Positions 43,065-52,877 of a stretch of DNA of 64,000 nt are shown here, piece after piece. Under the pieces are notes generated by a model. It did no database searches. It was not told where the DNA came from and saw only the letters and a list, made by a program, of their open reading frames with translations. The stretch's first letter is position 1, and each line of letters opens with the position of its first letter. A program made the translations under genes and the position numbers. The DNA lies in NCBI GenBank assembly GCA_905198155.1, contig CAJKBQ010000004.1, positions 54,952 to 118,951 on the forward strand. The letters run 5' to 3'. Origin of the DNA: an uncultured Eubacteriales bacterium (GTDB lineage Bacteria; Bacillota; Clostridia; Oscillospirales; Acutalibacteraceae).

Positions 43065-43208
43065 GCTGAATTTATGCACCAGGCGCATATGCAATTGATA
43101 TAGCGGCCATGCGCGCACACACGGCAATTTCGTGAATTTGTGCGATAGAATCGGCGCAAACCGAGATCGTTGAAATTTTCACAAACCTGATTTTTCTGCG
43201 TAACCCCA

Positions 43209-43237
43209 TTGAAAAATGAAGAAAAAAGGTGTATAAT
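43209..43237 (+). promoter_or_regulatory. V-type ATPase operon promoter
   Basis: TTGAAA (43209-43214) and TATAAT (43232-43237) with a 17-base spacer, in an A-rich stretch 37 bases upstream of the first ATPase gene. The 276 bases 42999-43274 otherwise hold only the terminator above. Confidence 0.8.
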
Positions 43238-43274
43238 AAAGACAACGTAAATGCAAAGGAGATGAGTATGCCGC

Positions 43275-43586
43275 ATGAATCCCATGATTGAAGCGCTGTT
43301 GGCCATTGACCGTGAAGCGCAGCAGACCGTCGCCGACGCCAACGCACAGCGGGAAGCGCTCCGGCTGCAAATCCGGCAGGAAAAGCAGGCGCTTCAGCAG
43401 CGCTACCAGGCGGAATACGCTGCCGACTGCGCTGCGCGCAAGGCGCAGATTGAATCCGAGCACAAGCAGCTTTGCGATCAGCTGGATGAATTGGACGCAC
43501 TGCGATGCGAACAGCTGAACCAAACATTTGATGCCCATCACGCAGAGTGGGCGGCGCAGATCGCGCAAGCCTGCCTGCATTCGTGA
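43275..43586 (+). CDS. V-type ATPase subunit H/G-like coiled-coil protein
   Basis: A 103-residue, almost fully helical protein rich in Gln, Ala and charged residues (REALRLQIRQEKQALQQRYQAEY), the expected make-up of the peripheral-stalk subunit that pairs with subunit E. Assignment rests on composition, size and its place as first gene of the operon. AAAGGAG lies upstream. Confidence 0.78.
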   Translation: MNPMIEALLAIDREAQQTVADANAQREALRLQIRQEKQALQQRYQAEYAADCAARKAQIESEHKQLCDQLDELDALRCEQLNQTFDAHHAEWAAQIAQACLHS

Positions 43587-43618
43587 AAACCATCCGCCGC
43601 AAAGGGGGCGAGGAGCGA

Positions 43619-44662
43619 TTGCTGTCATCTTTTTCTGAAAAAGCCATATTTACCAAAGTCAAAGCGATGTACGGCCGTCGGTTGACTGACGCACAGTATC
43701 GGGCGCTGCTGCACCGCCGCAGCGTCGCGGAGATTGTCACCTATCTGCGCGACGAAACCGACTACGCCGATGTACTAGCCGACACGGCGCCCACCGCGGT
43801 GCACCGTCAGCAGCTGGAACATTTGCTGCGCAAGCACCGATATCTGCAATACCGGACGCTGCTGCGGTACGACACGCGGCGCGGCGAAAGTTACTACCGC
43901 TATCCGATTTCGGAAGCGGAGATTGAACAGCTGCTGCAAATGATGCTGCTGCTGAACTTCGGCCGCGCATCGGACTACATCACGCAGTACCCGGCGTATC
44001 TGGCGGGCGATACCACCTTTTCGCTGGGCGCGTTGGCACGGGTGCGGTCGCTGGACGAGCTGCAAACGCAGCTGAGCGGAACGCCATATGAGCCGCTGCT
44101 GCGGAAATGCATCCCGCCAGGCGCACAGCAGGCGGAAATTCCCCGCGCGGAACGCACGCTGTTTGCCGCACTGACCGCGCACTACGATGCGCTGGCACGC
44201 CGTATATACGGCACGCGCGTCGGCGATCAGCTGGCCGAGATTCAACACACGCGGTGCGAACTGCTGAACGTCAGTTTGATTTACCGCACCAAACGATATT
44301 ACCCGTCCACCCCATCGGCGGAGTTGCAGGCTTCGCTGCTGCCGGACGGCGGCCGAATCCCGCGCCGCACATGGGCGCAGTGGATCGCCGCGCCGGACGC
44401 CGACGCGTTTTTGCAGCTGCTGGCCGATTCGCCGTACCGTTCCTACATCGGCAGCGGCGACTACGTGTTCATCGAGTACGCGGGCAACTGCATCCGCTAT
44501 CACCTGAACCGCCGGTATCTGTGCTTCGCGCAGGATGCGCCGGTGGCGTTCACCGCATATATGACCCTCAGCGAACTGGAAATCCGCAATATCACCACCA
44601 TCGTGGAAGGCGTGCGCTACGCCGTCCCGTCGGAGGAAATCCAGAAGCTGCTGATCCGTTAA
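43619..44662 (+). CDS. V-type ATP synthase subunit C
   Basis: A 347-residue subunit linking the rotor c-ring to the central stalk (C/d subunit, COG1527). It has the family pattern KVKAMYGRRLTDAQYRALL at the N-terminus and repeated helical modules through to YAVPSEEIQKLLIR. The likely start is TTG at 43619 (M-LSSFSEKAIF), preceded by AAAGGGGG and AGGAG; the ATG at 43547 lies inside the previous gene. Confidence 0.9.
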   Translation: MLSSFSEKAIFTKVKAMYGRRLTDAQYRALLHRRSVAEIVTYLRDETDYADVLADTAPTAVHRQQLEHLLRKHRYLQYRTLLRYDTRRGESYYRYPISEAEIEQLLQMMLLLNFGRASDYITQYPAYLAGDTTFSLGALARVRSLDELQTQLSGTPYEPLLRKCIPPGAQQAEIPRAERTLFAALTAHYDALARRIYGTRVGDQLAEIQHTRCELLNVSLIYRTKRYYPSTPSAELQASLLPDGGRIPRRTWAQWIAAPDADAFLQLLADSPYRSYIGSGDYVFIEYAGNCIRYHLNRRYLCFAQDAPVAFTAYMTLSELEIRNITTIVEGVRYAVPSEEIQKLLIR

Positions 44663-44696
44663 CCCAAATCCCATTTGAAAGGAGTCCCTAAAGCCT

Positions 44697-46631
44697 ATGG
44701 CCGTTGAAAAAATGAATCTGGTGCAGATTTCCGGCCGGTTACAGGACGAAAACGACGTCATTCTGCGCGTTGCGCGCACCGGATTGTTCCATGCAGAGCA
44801 GCCGGCCGCCGACCGCGAATCGAACGATGCGTTTGTCCCGGAAAACAAAGAAAATCCGTACAAACCGATTTTGGCGCAGTTTGCAGAACTGGACGCACAG
44901 CTGGGCACGCACACGGTATTCCGCCCCGGCAGCGAGATTCCGGAGTCGATCCGGCCAATCAAAATCGCACGGTTCCTGAAAAAATACCGCGCCGCCCTCG
45001 ACCGGATCCGTCCGGAACAGGAGCGCGCCAAAAGCGAAATCCAGCGGGCGCAGTCCGCTTTGCAGCTGCTGGACAAGTTTGAAGGGCTGGACACCAGCCT
45101 GGACGATATCTTCACCTGCAAATATCTGCGCGTTCGGTTTGGCCGTCTCCCGGCGGACAACTGTGAAAAACTGCACTATTACGACGACAAGCTGTTTGTA
45201 TACATCTCTCTGAGCCGCGACGCGGAGTATGACTGGGGGATGGTGCTGTGTCCCGACGAAGCGGCAGCCGAAACCGACGATATTTTTGCTTCGCTGAGTT
45301 TTGAGCGGCTGTATGTGCCGGATTCCGTCCACGGAAAACCCGGAGACGCCAAGCAGGAGCTGGAACAGGTGCTGCACGACAATCAGGCTGTATGCGACCG
45401 GCTGAAACACGCGCAGGAACAGCTGCAAGCCGAAAATGCCGATCAGTTCCAAACGTATTACAATTACATTTATCGCCAGAACGAGACGTTTGACTACCGC
45501 AAATACGTTGGGGTCAACGGACCGATTTTCCACCTGACGGGCTTTATCCCGGCAGACCGGGCGGAGCAGTTCCGGTCGTCGTTCACGGACTTGCGCAATG
45601 TGGACATTGCCGTCAAACCGAGCGACAGCGACCGCCGGTACGTTCCCCCCACCAAGCTGAAAAACAACTGGTTCTGCCGCCCGTTTGAATCGTTCGTACG
45701 GATGTACGGCGTGCCGGGGTACAACGAATTGGATCCGACGCCGTTCTTCGCGATTTCGTACACACTGCTGTTCGGGATCATGTTCGGCGATTTGGGTCAG
45801 GGACTGGTCATTGCGCTGCTGGGCGCAATTCTGGCCAAAGTGAAACGGATGGATTTCGGCCGGATTCTGGTACGAATTGGGCTGTCGTCGGCCATATTCG
45901 GCACGCTGTACGGCTCGGTATTCGGGCTGGAGGATGTGCTGACGCCGATGTATCAGGCGATGGGGCTGCCGGACAAGCCGATTCACGTGATGGACGCCGA
46001 CACCACCTCCAAGCTGCTGATTGCGGCGATTGGGCTTGGCGTGGTATTCATCGTGATCTCGATTGTGATGAACATCATCCTGGGTCTGCGCACCAAGCGG
46101 CTCGGAAGCGCGCTGTTTTCCAACAACGGCATTGCCGGGCTGGTGTTTTACCTGGCGGTGCTGATTGGCGCGGCGTCGATGCTGACCGGCGGGCCGAACC
46201 TGTTCACCACGCCGTATATTCTGCTGCTGATTGTCCTGCCCATTGTGCTGATGTTCTTGCAGGAGCCGCTGGGCAAGCTGGTGCGTCACCGCAGCCCCAA
46301 GCCGGACGAGTCGATCGGGAGCTTTATCATCGACAGCTTTTTTGAACTGTTTGACATTATGCTCAGCTTTGTTACCAACACCATGTCGTTCCTGCGGGTC
46401 GGCGGATTTATCATCAGCCACGCCGGGATGATGGCGGTGGTGCTGACGCTGACCGAGATGATGCACGGCGCGGGCAGCGTGGTGGCGATGGTCATCGGCA
46501 ACGCGTTTGTAATGGGGCTGGAAGGCTTTATCGTCGGCATCCAGGCACTGCGGCTTGAATTTTACGAAATGTTCGGCCACTACTTCGATGGTCAGGGCAC
46601 GCCGTTTGAACCGCTGGCGCTGAAAGAATAA
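44697..46631 (+). CDS. V-type ATP synthase subunit I (a subunit)
   Basis: A 644-residue stator and ion-path subunit. The N-terminal half (about 1-345) is soluble with coiled-coil arms; the C-terminal half has about seven TM helices beginning around FFAISYTLLFGIMFGDLGQG, a hallmark of the family. The helix near FVTNTMSFLRVGGFIISHAG carries the conserved Arg that works against the c-ring carboxylate. AAAGGAG precedes the ATG. Confidence 0.95.
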   Translation: MAVEKMNLVQISGRLQDENDVILRVARTGLFHAEQPAADRESNDAFVPENKENPYKPILAQFAELDAQLGTHTVFRPGSEIPESIRPIKIARFLKKYRAALDRIRPEQERAKSEIQRAQSALQLLDKFEGLDTSLDDIFTCKYLRVRFGRLPADNCEKLHYYDDKLFVYISLSRDAEYDWGMVLCPDEAAAETDDIFASLSFERLYVPDSVHGKPGDAKQELEQVLHDNQAVCDRLKHAQEQLQAENADQFQTYYNYIYRQNETFDYRKYVGVNGPIFHLTGFIPADRAEQFRSSFTDLRNVDIAVKPSDSDRRYVPPTKLKNNWFCRPFESFVRMYGVPGYNELDPTPFFAISYTLLFGIMFGDLGQGLVIALLGAILAKVKRMDFGRILVRIGLSSAIFGTLYGSVFGLEDVLTPMYQAMGLPDKPIHVMDADTTSKLLIAAIGLGVVFIVISIVMNIILGLRTKRLGSALFSNNGIAGLVFYLAVLIGAASMLTGGPNLFTTPYILLLIVLPIVLMFLQEPLGKLVRHRSPKPDESIGSFIIDSFFELFDIMLSFVTNTMSFLRVGGFIISHAGMMAVVLTLTEMMHGAGSVVAMVIGNAFVMGLEGFIVGIQALRLEFYEMFGHYFDGQGTPFEPLALKE

Positions 46632-46683
46632 ATCGTTTGCTGCAAAAATACTGAGAATATTCAATTCAATGGAGGTTATTGTT

Positions 46684-47118
46684 ATGAAACTCTTGGCTTT
46701 GGTTACCGTTCCCGCATTGATCGTCGCACTGATTTGCCTGCCGCTGCTGGCAGTGCTCCGGGGCAAAGTCTCCGGCCGTCAGGCGCGCCACCGCGTGATT
46801 TGCAATCTGTGCATGTTCTTCGGCCTGTGCCTGATCGCGACCGTGCTGCCGCTGGGCGGCGTTGCGTTTGCAGACGGCGCGGTTGCATCCATCACCGGTA
46901 CGAATGCGCAGGGGCTTGGATTCCTGGCGGCTGCGCTGGTAACGGGCATTGCAACCATCGGCGCCGGTATCGCCGTGGGTTCCGCTGCGCCGGCCGCCAT
47001 TGGCGCGGTGTCCGAGGATCCCAAATCGTTCGGTAAAGCCATCATCTTCGTGGTGCTGGGCGAAGGCATTGCGATTTACGGGCTGCTGATCTCGATCCTG
47101 ATTATCAACAAGCTGTAA
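46684..47118 (+). CDS. V-type ATP synthase subunit K (c-ring proteolipid)
   Basis: A 144-residue proteolipid with four hydrophobic helices. The last two form the typical hairpin: IGAGIAVGSAAPAAIGAVSEDPKSFGK, then AIIFVVLGEGIAIYGLLISILI with the ion-binding Glu in LGEG. The first two helices lack the matching Glu, so there is one ion site per subunit. Whether H+ or Na+ is used cannot be decided with certainty. GGAGG precedes ATG 46684. Confidence 0.92.
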   Translation: MKLLALVTVPALIVALICLPLLAVLRGKVSGRQARHRVICNLCMFFGLCLIATVLPLGGVAFADGAVASITGTNAQGLGFLAAALVTGIATIGAGIAVGSAAPAAIGAVSEDPKSFGKAIIFVVLGEGIAIYGLLISILIINKL

Positions 47119-47150
47119 CCCCATCGCATACGCAAAGGAGGCGCAGAAAT

Positions 47151-47459
47151 ATGCGGTTTTACCTCATCAGCGACAATACCGATACCCTCGTGGGGATGCG
47201 CCTGGCGGGGATTGAAGGCGTGGTGGTACACACGGCGGACGAAGTCCGGGCAGCCGTTGCGCAGGTGCTGCGCGACCCGGGGATCGGCATCCTGCTGATT
47301 GCCGAGAAGCTGGCGGTGATGTGTACCGACTACCTCACGGATATCAAAAAGCAGTACAAACTGCCGTTGATCTCCGAAATTCCGGACCGTCACGGCAGCG
47401 AAAACAGCACCGCTGCGCTGGATCAATACATCGCCGAATCCATCGGCGTGCGCATGTAA
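47151..47459 (+). CDS. V-type ATP synthase subunit F
   Basis: A 102-residue central-stalk subunit with the family fold: MRFYLISDNTDTLVGMRLAGIEG at the N-terminus, ILLIAEKLA in the middle and LPLISEIPDRHG before the C-terminal helix. AAAGGAGG lies upstream. Confidence 0.93.
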   Translation: MRFYLISDNTDTLVGMRLAGIEGVVVHTADEVRAAVAQVLRDPGIGILLIAEKLAVMCTDYLTDIKKQYKLPLISEIPDRHGSENSTAALDQYIAESIGVRM

Positions 47460-47473
47460 AGGAATGAGCAAAG

Positions 47474-48082
47474 ATGGACGAATTGACAAAAGATATGTCG
47501 GAGAAGCTGAACCGAATCCGCGACATGATTATGATTAAGGCGCATTCGGAATGCAGTGCCATCCGCCGGGAAATGGACGATTATCACCAGCAGAAGCTGA
47601 GCAAATACCGCGGCAGCTTTTCGGCGGAAACCACACGGCAGATGGAAGCGGATATCCGCAGCGCCACCCGTCACGCCGACGCAGCGCTGGCACGCCACAA
47701 AGCCGCACTGAAACAAAAACAGTATGCACTGCGGCTGGAACGCTGCAAACAGGTGTTTGACGAAGCGGAAGCCGCGCTGGTGCAGTTCACGCAGTCGGCA
47801 CAATATGCCGCCGATATGCAGGCGCGCGCCGCCGAGGCGCGCGCACAGTTTGCGGACGGCGAGCCGCTGACGCTGATGCTGCGCGAAGCCGACCGGCCGC
47901 TGGCGGATGCGCTGCAAGCGGCGCTGGGTGGATGCGCCGTTGAATTCACGACGCAAATCCGCCTGGGCGGGCTGATGCTGCGGAACAGTGCCGGGCTGAT
48001 CATCGACGAAAGCCTGGACGGCGCATTTGCGGACGCGCAGCAGCAATTTACCCGCACATGCGGCGTAATCCTGGCCGAGTAA
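47474..48082 (+). CDS. V-type ATP synthase subunit E
   Basis: A 202-residue peripheral-stalk subunit: a long N-terminal helix (about 1-105) and a globular C-terminal domain with FTTQIRLGGLMLRNSAGLIIDESLDG, close to the family's GG-x-x-x-x-G-I-x-V-D-N-S pattern. AAAGGA precedes the ATG, 14 bases after subunit F. Confidence 0.92.
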   Translation: MDELTKDMSEKLNRIRDMIMIKAHSECSAIRREMDDYHQQKLSKYRGSFSAETTRQMEADIRSATRHADAALARHKAALKQKQYALRLERCKQVFDEAEAALVQFTQSAQYAADMQARAAEARAQFADGEPLTLMLREADRPLADALQAALGGCAVEFTTQIRLGGLMLRNSAGLIIDESLDGAFADAQQQFTRTCGVILAE

Positions 48083-48104
48083 CCGGCGGAAAGGAAGGCA
48101 AGAT

Positions 48105-49886
48105 ATGATGCATACAAGCTGCATTGATACGATCAACGGCCCGGTCGTCACCGTCCGGGGCGCAGCAGCGTTTGAAATGCTGGAAATGGTATATGTTGGC
48201 AAAAAAAGGCTGATCGGCGAAGTCATTGCCGTCAGCGCCGCCGCGACAACCATCCAGGTATACGAATCCACCACCGGTCTGCACCCCGGCGAACCGGTCG
48301 AAGGCACGGGCGCGCCGCTGTGCGCGACGCTGGGGCCGGGAATCCTGCAAAATATTTTTGACGGCATTGAACGCCCGCTGCGCGCAATGAGCGACGCCAC
48401 CGGCGCGTTTATTTCGGTCGGGTTTGCCATCTCGCCGCTGGATCAGGATGCGGTGTGGGATGTTACGGTAACGGCGGCCGTGGGCGACAAGCTGACCGGC
48501 GGCGCGGTATATGCCACGTGCCCGGAAACGCCGCTGATTACGCACCGCTGCATGGTGCCGCCGGATCTTTCCGGTACGGTCACCTGGGCCGCACCCAACG
48601 GCCAGTACCGCTGCAACGACCCCATCCTGCGGTTGTCCGTGAACGGCGAAGAACGGACGCTTACGCTGTGCCAGCGCTGGCCGATCCGGACGCCGCGCCC
48701 CGTGCAGCAGCGCCGCCCGATTTCGCGGCCGCTGATTACCGGGCAGCGCGTGATCGACACGCTCTTCCCCATCGCCAAAGGCGGCACGGCCGCCATCCCG
48801 GGCGGATTCGGCACCGGCAAAACCATGACTCAGCATCAGCTGGCCAAATGGTGCGACGCGGATATCATCGTCTACATCGGCTGCGGCGAACGCGGCAACG
48901 AAATGACTCAGGTGTTGGAGGAATTTTCCGAGCTGATCGACCCCAAATCCGGTCATCCGCTGACCGCACGAACCGTGCTGATCGCAAACACCTCCAATAT
49001 GCCTGTGGCGGCGCGTGAAGCGTCGATTTACACCGGGATTACACTGGCTGAGTATTACCGCGATATGGGATATTCCGTCGCCATCATGGCGGACTCTACG
49101 TCCCGCTGGGCAGAGGCACTGCGGGAAATCTCCGGTCGTCTGGAAGAAATGCCGGCCGAAGAAGGATTCCCGGCGTATTTGCCGTCGCGCATTTCGCAGT
49201 TTTACGAGCGTGCCGGCGACATGACGACGCTCGGCGGCCGCGAAGGCTCCGTCACGATTATCGGCGCCGTTTCGCCGCAGGGGTCGGATTTTTCGGAGCC
49301 GGTCACGCAGAACACCAAACGATTCGTCCGCTGCTTCTGGGCGCTGGACAAGTCGCTGGCGTATGCGCGGCATTACCCCGCCATCAACTGGACGCTGAGT
49401 TACAGCGAATATATGGACGACCTTTCCGAGTGGTACCGTAACAATGTCTCTCCGGAATTTCAGGCGCAGCGGCAGGAGCTGCTGGCACTGCTGCACGAGG
49501 AAAGCCGGTTGATGGAAATCGTCAAACTGATCGGGTCGGACGTTCTGCCGGACGATCAGAAGCTGATTTTGGAAACGGCACGCGTGATTCGTACCGGATT
49601 TTTACAGCAAAACGCGTACCACAAAGAGGACACTTATGTGCCGATGGACAAACAGGTGCGCATGATGCAGCTGATCCTGAACCTGCACCACAAAGCGGTG
49701 CAGCTGGTCACGGAAAAATCCATCCCGGTTTCGGCAATCGAAGAAACCGATGCGTTTAACCGGCTGGTGCGGATGAAATATGACGTCCCGAACGATCATC
49801 CGGAAGCATTCGGGCCGATTTGGGACGAAATCAGCGCAAAGCTGGACGCGCTGCAAGCACCGCGGAAGGAGGGCGACGCCGTATGA
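48105..49886 (+). CDS. V-type ATP synthase catalytic subunit A
   Basis: A 593-residue catalytic nucleotide-binding subunit. Walker A is GGFGTGKTMTQ, preceded by FPIAKGGTAAIPG; the non-homologous insert typical of A subunits lies at about 115-185. Further signatures are IGCGERGNEMTQVL, MADSTSRWAEALREISGRLEEMP and SRISQFYERAG. The ATG at 48105 is directly followed by a second ATG. Its stop overlaps the subunit B start (ATGA). Confidence 0.97.
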   Translation: MMHTSCIDTINGPVVTVRGAAAFEMLEMVYVGKKRLIGEVIAVSAAATTIQVYESTTGLHPGEPVEGTGAPLCATLGPGILQNIFDGIERPLRAMSDATGAFISVGFAISPLDQDAVWDVTVTAAVGDKLTGGAVYATCPETPLITHRCMVPPDLSGTVTWAAPNGQYRCNDPILRLSVNGEERTLTLCQRWPIRTPRPVQQRRPISRPLITGQRVIDTLFPIAKGGTAAIPGGFGTGKTMTQHQLAKWCDADIIVYIGCGERGNEMTQVLEEFSELIDPKSGHPLTARTVLIANTSNMPVAAREASIYTGITLAEYYRDMGYSVAIMADSTSRWAEALREISGRLEEMPAEEGFPAYLPSRISQFYERAGDMTTLGGREGSVTIIGAVSPQGSDFSEPVTQNTKRFVRCFWALDKSLAYARHYPAINWTLSYSEYMDDLSEWYRNNVSPEFQAQRQELLALLHEESRLMEIVKLIGSDVLPDDQKLILETARVIRTGFLQQNAYHKEDTYVPMDKQVRMMQLILNLHHKAVQLVTEKSIPVSAIEETDAFNRLVRMKYDVPNDHPEAFGPIWDEISAKLDALQAPRKEGDAV

Positions 49887-51274
49887 GAATCCAGATTCAG
49901 GGACTGCAAGAAATTAACGGGCCGCTGGTTGTGCTGTCGCATGTACCGAACGTCGGGTTCGACGAGCTGGTTCAGCTGCAACTGGAATCCGGCGAGATTC
50001 GCACCGGCCGGGTGGTTGAAGCGGGGCGCGACCGCTGCGTGGTGCAGGTGTTTGAAGGCACCAACGGTGTTTCGCTGCAAAATACCACCGCCACCATGTT
50101 GGGCCATCCGCTGGAACTGCCACTGTCGCCGGAAATTCTGGGGCGCGTGTTCAACGGTGCGGGCGCTCCGGTGGATGGGTTGGGGCCGGTTTTTGCAGAA
50201 AAAACGATGGATATCAACGGCCTGCCGATGAATCCGGTGACGCGGGTGTATCCCCGCAACTACATCAACACCGGGATTTCCGCAATCGACTGCCTGTCCA
50301 CGTTGATTCGCGGGCAAAAACTACCGATTTTCTCCGGCCCCGGCATGTCGCACGACAAGCTGGCCGTACAAATTGTGAAGCAGGCGCATATCTCCGACGC
50401 TGACGCAAAATTCTGCGTGGTATTCGCTGCAATGGGCGTGAAAAACGACGTCGCCGATTACTTTTCCCACTCGTTTGAAGAGGCGGGCGTCATGGACCGG
50501 ACGGTCATGTTCCGCAACCTGGCCAACGACCCGATCATCGAGCGGATTTTGACGCCGCGCTGCGCGCTGACGGCGGCAGAGTACCTGGCGTTTGAACAAA
50601 ATATGCACGTGCTGGTCATCATGACCGACGTTACGGCGTACTGCGAAGCGCTCCGCGAATTCAGCTCGTCCAAAGGCGAGATTCCGTCGCGGAAAGGCTA
50701 TCCGGGTTATTTGTACAGCGATTTGGCATCGCTGTATGAGCGCGCCGGGATTATTCGCAGCGCGCACGGCTCCGTCACGCAAATTCCGATCCTGACGATG
50801 CCGAACGACGATATCACCCACCCGGTGCCCGACCTGACCGGATACATCACCGAAGGGCAAATCGTGCTGGATCGCGGGCTGGAACAGCAGGGCATTTACC
50901 CGCCGGTCGCGGTGCTGCCGTCGCTGTCCCGACTGATGAAAGACGGCATCGGCGAAGGATACACCCGCGCCGACCATGTGGGGCTGGCCAACCAGCTGTT
51001 TGCATCGTATGCACATGTGCAGGATGTGCGCGCGCTGGCGTCCGTCATCGGCGCGGAGGAGCTTTCCCCCATCGACCGCAGCTACATGAAGTTTGGCGAG
51101 GCGTTCGAGCATCAGTTCCTGGCGCAGGACGCGCAGGAAAACCGGTCGATTGAAACCACGCTGGATCTGGGCTGGCAGCTGCTGGGGCTGCTGCCGAAAG
51201 AAGAGCTGGATCGGATTGATCCGGAGCAGCTCGACCGGTACTACAAGCCACAGCCCATCCCGGCTGCGACGTAA
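49883..51274 (+). CDS. V-type ATP synthase subunit B
   Basis: A 463-residue regulatory nucleotide-binding subunit. It lacks the full Walker A (FSGPGMSHDKLAVQI in that position), as normal for B, and has VFAAMGVKNDVADYF, VIMTDVTAYCEALRE and YPGYLYSDLASLYERAG. The ATG at 49883 follows AAGGAGG and overlaps the subunit A stop by four bases, coupling 1:1 production. Confidence 0.97.
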   Translation: MRIQIQGLQEINGPLVVLSHVPNVGFDELVQLQLESGEIRTGRVVEAGRDRCVVQVFEGTNGVSLQNTTATMLGHPLELPLSPEILGRVFNGAGAPVDGLGPVFAEKTMDINGLPMNPVTRVYPRNYINTGISAIDCLSTLIRGQKLPIFSGPGMSHDKLAVQIVKQAHISDADAKFCVVFAAMGVKNDVADYFSHSFEEAGVMDRTVMFRNLANDPIIERILTPRCALTAAEYLAFEQNMHVLVIMTDVTAYCEALREFSSSKGEIPSRKGYPGYLYSDLASLYERAGIIRSAHGSVTQIPILTMPNDDITHPVPDLTGYITEGQIVLDRGLEQQGIYPPVAVLPSLSRLMKDGIGEGYTRADHVGLANQLFASYAHVQDVRALASVIGAEELSPIDRSYMKFGEAFEHQFLAQDAQENRSIETTLDLGWQLLGLLPKEELDRIDPEQLDRYYKPQPIPAAT

Positions 51275-51298
51275 TCCCGCAGAAAGGAGCGGATGCGT

Positions 51299-51910
51299 AT
51301 GGCATCGCAAATGATTGCAACCAAAGGCAATTTAATCCAGGCCAAAAAAACTCTGACGCTGTCCGCAACGGGCTTCGAGCTGCTGGATCGCAAGCGGAAT
51401 ATTCTGGTGCGCGAGATGATGCAGCTGCTGGGGCAGGCCAAGGAACTGCGCACGCAGATTTCCGACTCGTACCGGGCGGCATATCTGGCGCTGCAACGCG
51501 CCAATATCACGCTGGGATTCGTCGAAGGGCTGGCGGAATCCGTTCCGCTGGACAATCAGGTCAACATCCGGTTTCGCAGCGTGATGGGCGTCGATATCCC
51601 GATTGTGGACTACACTGCCCCGGCGATGGAGCTGCACTACGGCTACATCCGCAGCAACTCTGCGCTGGACGAAGCGCAGCTGTGCTTCCTGCGGGTGAAA
51701 GAAAAAACTGCGCTGCTGGCAGAGGTCGAATCCAGCGCGTTCCGGCTGGCGGAAGCGATTATCAAAACGCAGCGCCGCGCCAACGCGCTGAAAAACGTGA
51801 TGATTCCGCAGTTGCAGGAAACCGTCCGCTCCATCACCGAGTCGCTGGACGAAAAAGACCGGGAGGAGTTTTCCCGGATGAAAGTCATCAAACAAACGCA
51901 GCAAACCTGA
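51299..51910 (+). CDS. V-type ATP synthase subunit D
   Basis: A 203-residue central rotor shaft subunit, two long helices forming a coiled coil: ATKGNLIQAKKTLTLSATGFELLDRKRNIL at the N-terminus and INALRRR-like TQRRANALKNVMIPQLQETV near the C-terminus. The ATG at 51299 has AAAGGAG nine bases upstream; the ATG at 51293 is too close to it. It is the last gene of the operon. Confidence 0.94.
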   Translation: MASQMIATKGNLIQAKKTLTLSATGFELLDRKRNILVREMMQLLGQAKELRTQISDSYRAAYLALQRANITLGFVEGLAESVPLDNQVNIRFRSVMGVDIPIVDYTAPAMELHYGYIRSNSALDEAQLCFLRVKEKTALLAEVESSAFRLAEAIIKTQRRANALKNVMIPQLQETVRSITESLDEKDREEFSRMKVIKQTQQT

Positions 51911-51932
51911 GTTTGCATTGCATATTTTTGAG

Positions 51933-51958
51933 ACGTCCGCCGCTGCGCGGGCGTTTTT
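51933..51958 (+). terminator. Terminator of the V-type ATPase operon
   Basis: Arms ACGTCCGC (51933-51940) and GCGGGCGT (51947-51954), loop CGCTGC, then TTTTT. Confidence 0.85.
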
Positions 51959-51993
51959 GGTTTTTCTAATCAAAATGGGGAGGTATTCCTTCA

Positions 51994-52860
51994 ATGTCAT
52001 CTAACGTTCGTGCGGCACGCGGTAAACTGACCGCATCCATGTTGATTTTCGGCACGATCGGCCTGTTTGTCCGGTGGATTCCGCTGCCATCCGCTTCTAT
52101 CGCATTCGCGCGGGCGCTGATCGGCGCACTGTTTTTGGCCGCCGTCCAGCTGATTCGACGTCAGCCGTTTGCATGGGCAGATATCCGGCGCAACATTGTC
52201 CGGCTGCTGATCTCCGGCGTGCTGATGGGGTTCACCTGGATTTTGCTGTTTGAATCATACCGATACACGACCGTCGCCGTCGCGACGCTGTGCTATTATT
52301 TGGCGCCGGTATTCGTGCTGATGGCCGCGCCGCTGCTGCTGCACGAGCACTGGACCCGCCGGAAAGCACTGTGCATCGCGGCGGCACTGGCGGGGATGGT
52401 GCTGGTATCCGGCGTGCTGCAAGGCGGGGCGGGCGGCGCTGCACAATATCGCGGGATTTTGCTGGCCATCGGCGCGGCCGTTCTGTATGCCGGCGTCATC
52501 CTGCTGAACAAGCGGATGCACGGTATATCGCCGGTGAATGTCACATTTGTCCAGCTGATTGTCGCCGGGGCGACGGTGCTGCCGTACGCGTGCATCTCCG
52601 GATGGGGCATGTGCGACCTTCGCGGCGCATTGCTGCTGGCCGTCGTCGGTATGGTGCATACCGGGTTTGCCTACCATATGTATTTTTCGTCGGTACAGGC
52701 GCTGGACGCGCACACGGTGTCCATTCTCAGTTACCTCGACCCGATTTCGGCTGTGCTGCTGTCGGCCATTTTCCTGCACGAACCGTTGACGGTCCGGACG
52801 ATCGCGGGCGGCATTCTCATCATTGGGGCGGCCATCCTGTCGGTACGGAAATCGGATTAA
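51994..52860 (+). CDS. EamA/DMT-family transporter
   Basis: A 288-residue membrane protein with about ten TM helices in two EamA repeats. Family features are the glycine-rich helices, ALCYYLAPVFVLMAAPLLLHEH in the first half and SILSYLDPISAVLLSAIFLHEPLT in the second. It probably exports or imports small metabolites; the substrate is unknown. GGGGAGG lies upstream. It is separated from the ATPase operon by a terminator. Confidence 0.92.
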   Translation: MSSNVRAARGKLTASMLIFGTIGLFVRWIPLPSASIAFARALIGALFLAAVQLIRRQPFAWADIRRNIVRLLISGVLMGFTWILLFESYRYTTVAVATLCYYLAPVFVLMAAPLLLHEHWTRRKALCIAAALAGMVLVSGVLQGGAGGAAQYRGILLAIGAAVLYAGVILLNKRMHGISPVNVTFVQLIVAGATVLPYACISGWGMCDLRGALLLAVVGMVHTGFAYHMYFSSVQALDAHTVSILSYLDPISAVLLSAIFLHEPLTVRTIAGGILIIGAAILSVRKSD

Positions 52861-52877
52861 ACGGTGTAGATAAACAG

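Noticed and set aside
41097..43127. Minus-strand open frame of 676 codons opposite the DUF1538 and PII-like genes
   Set aside because: Antisense shadow covering two well-supported genes and their intergenic region; low-complexity composition.
44739..46766. Minus-strand open frame of 675 codons opposite V-ATPase subunit I
   Set aside because: Antisense shadow of a clear gene, of His/Gln/Arg-rich composition and without a ribosome site.
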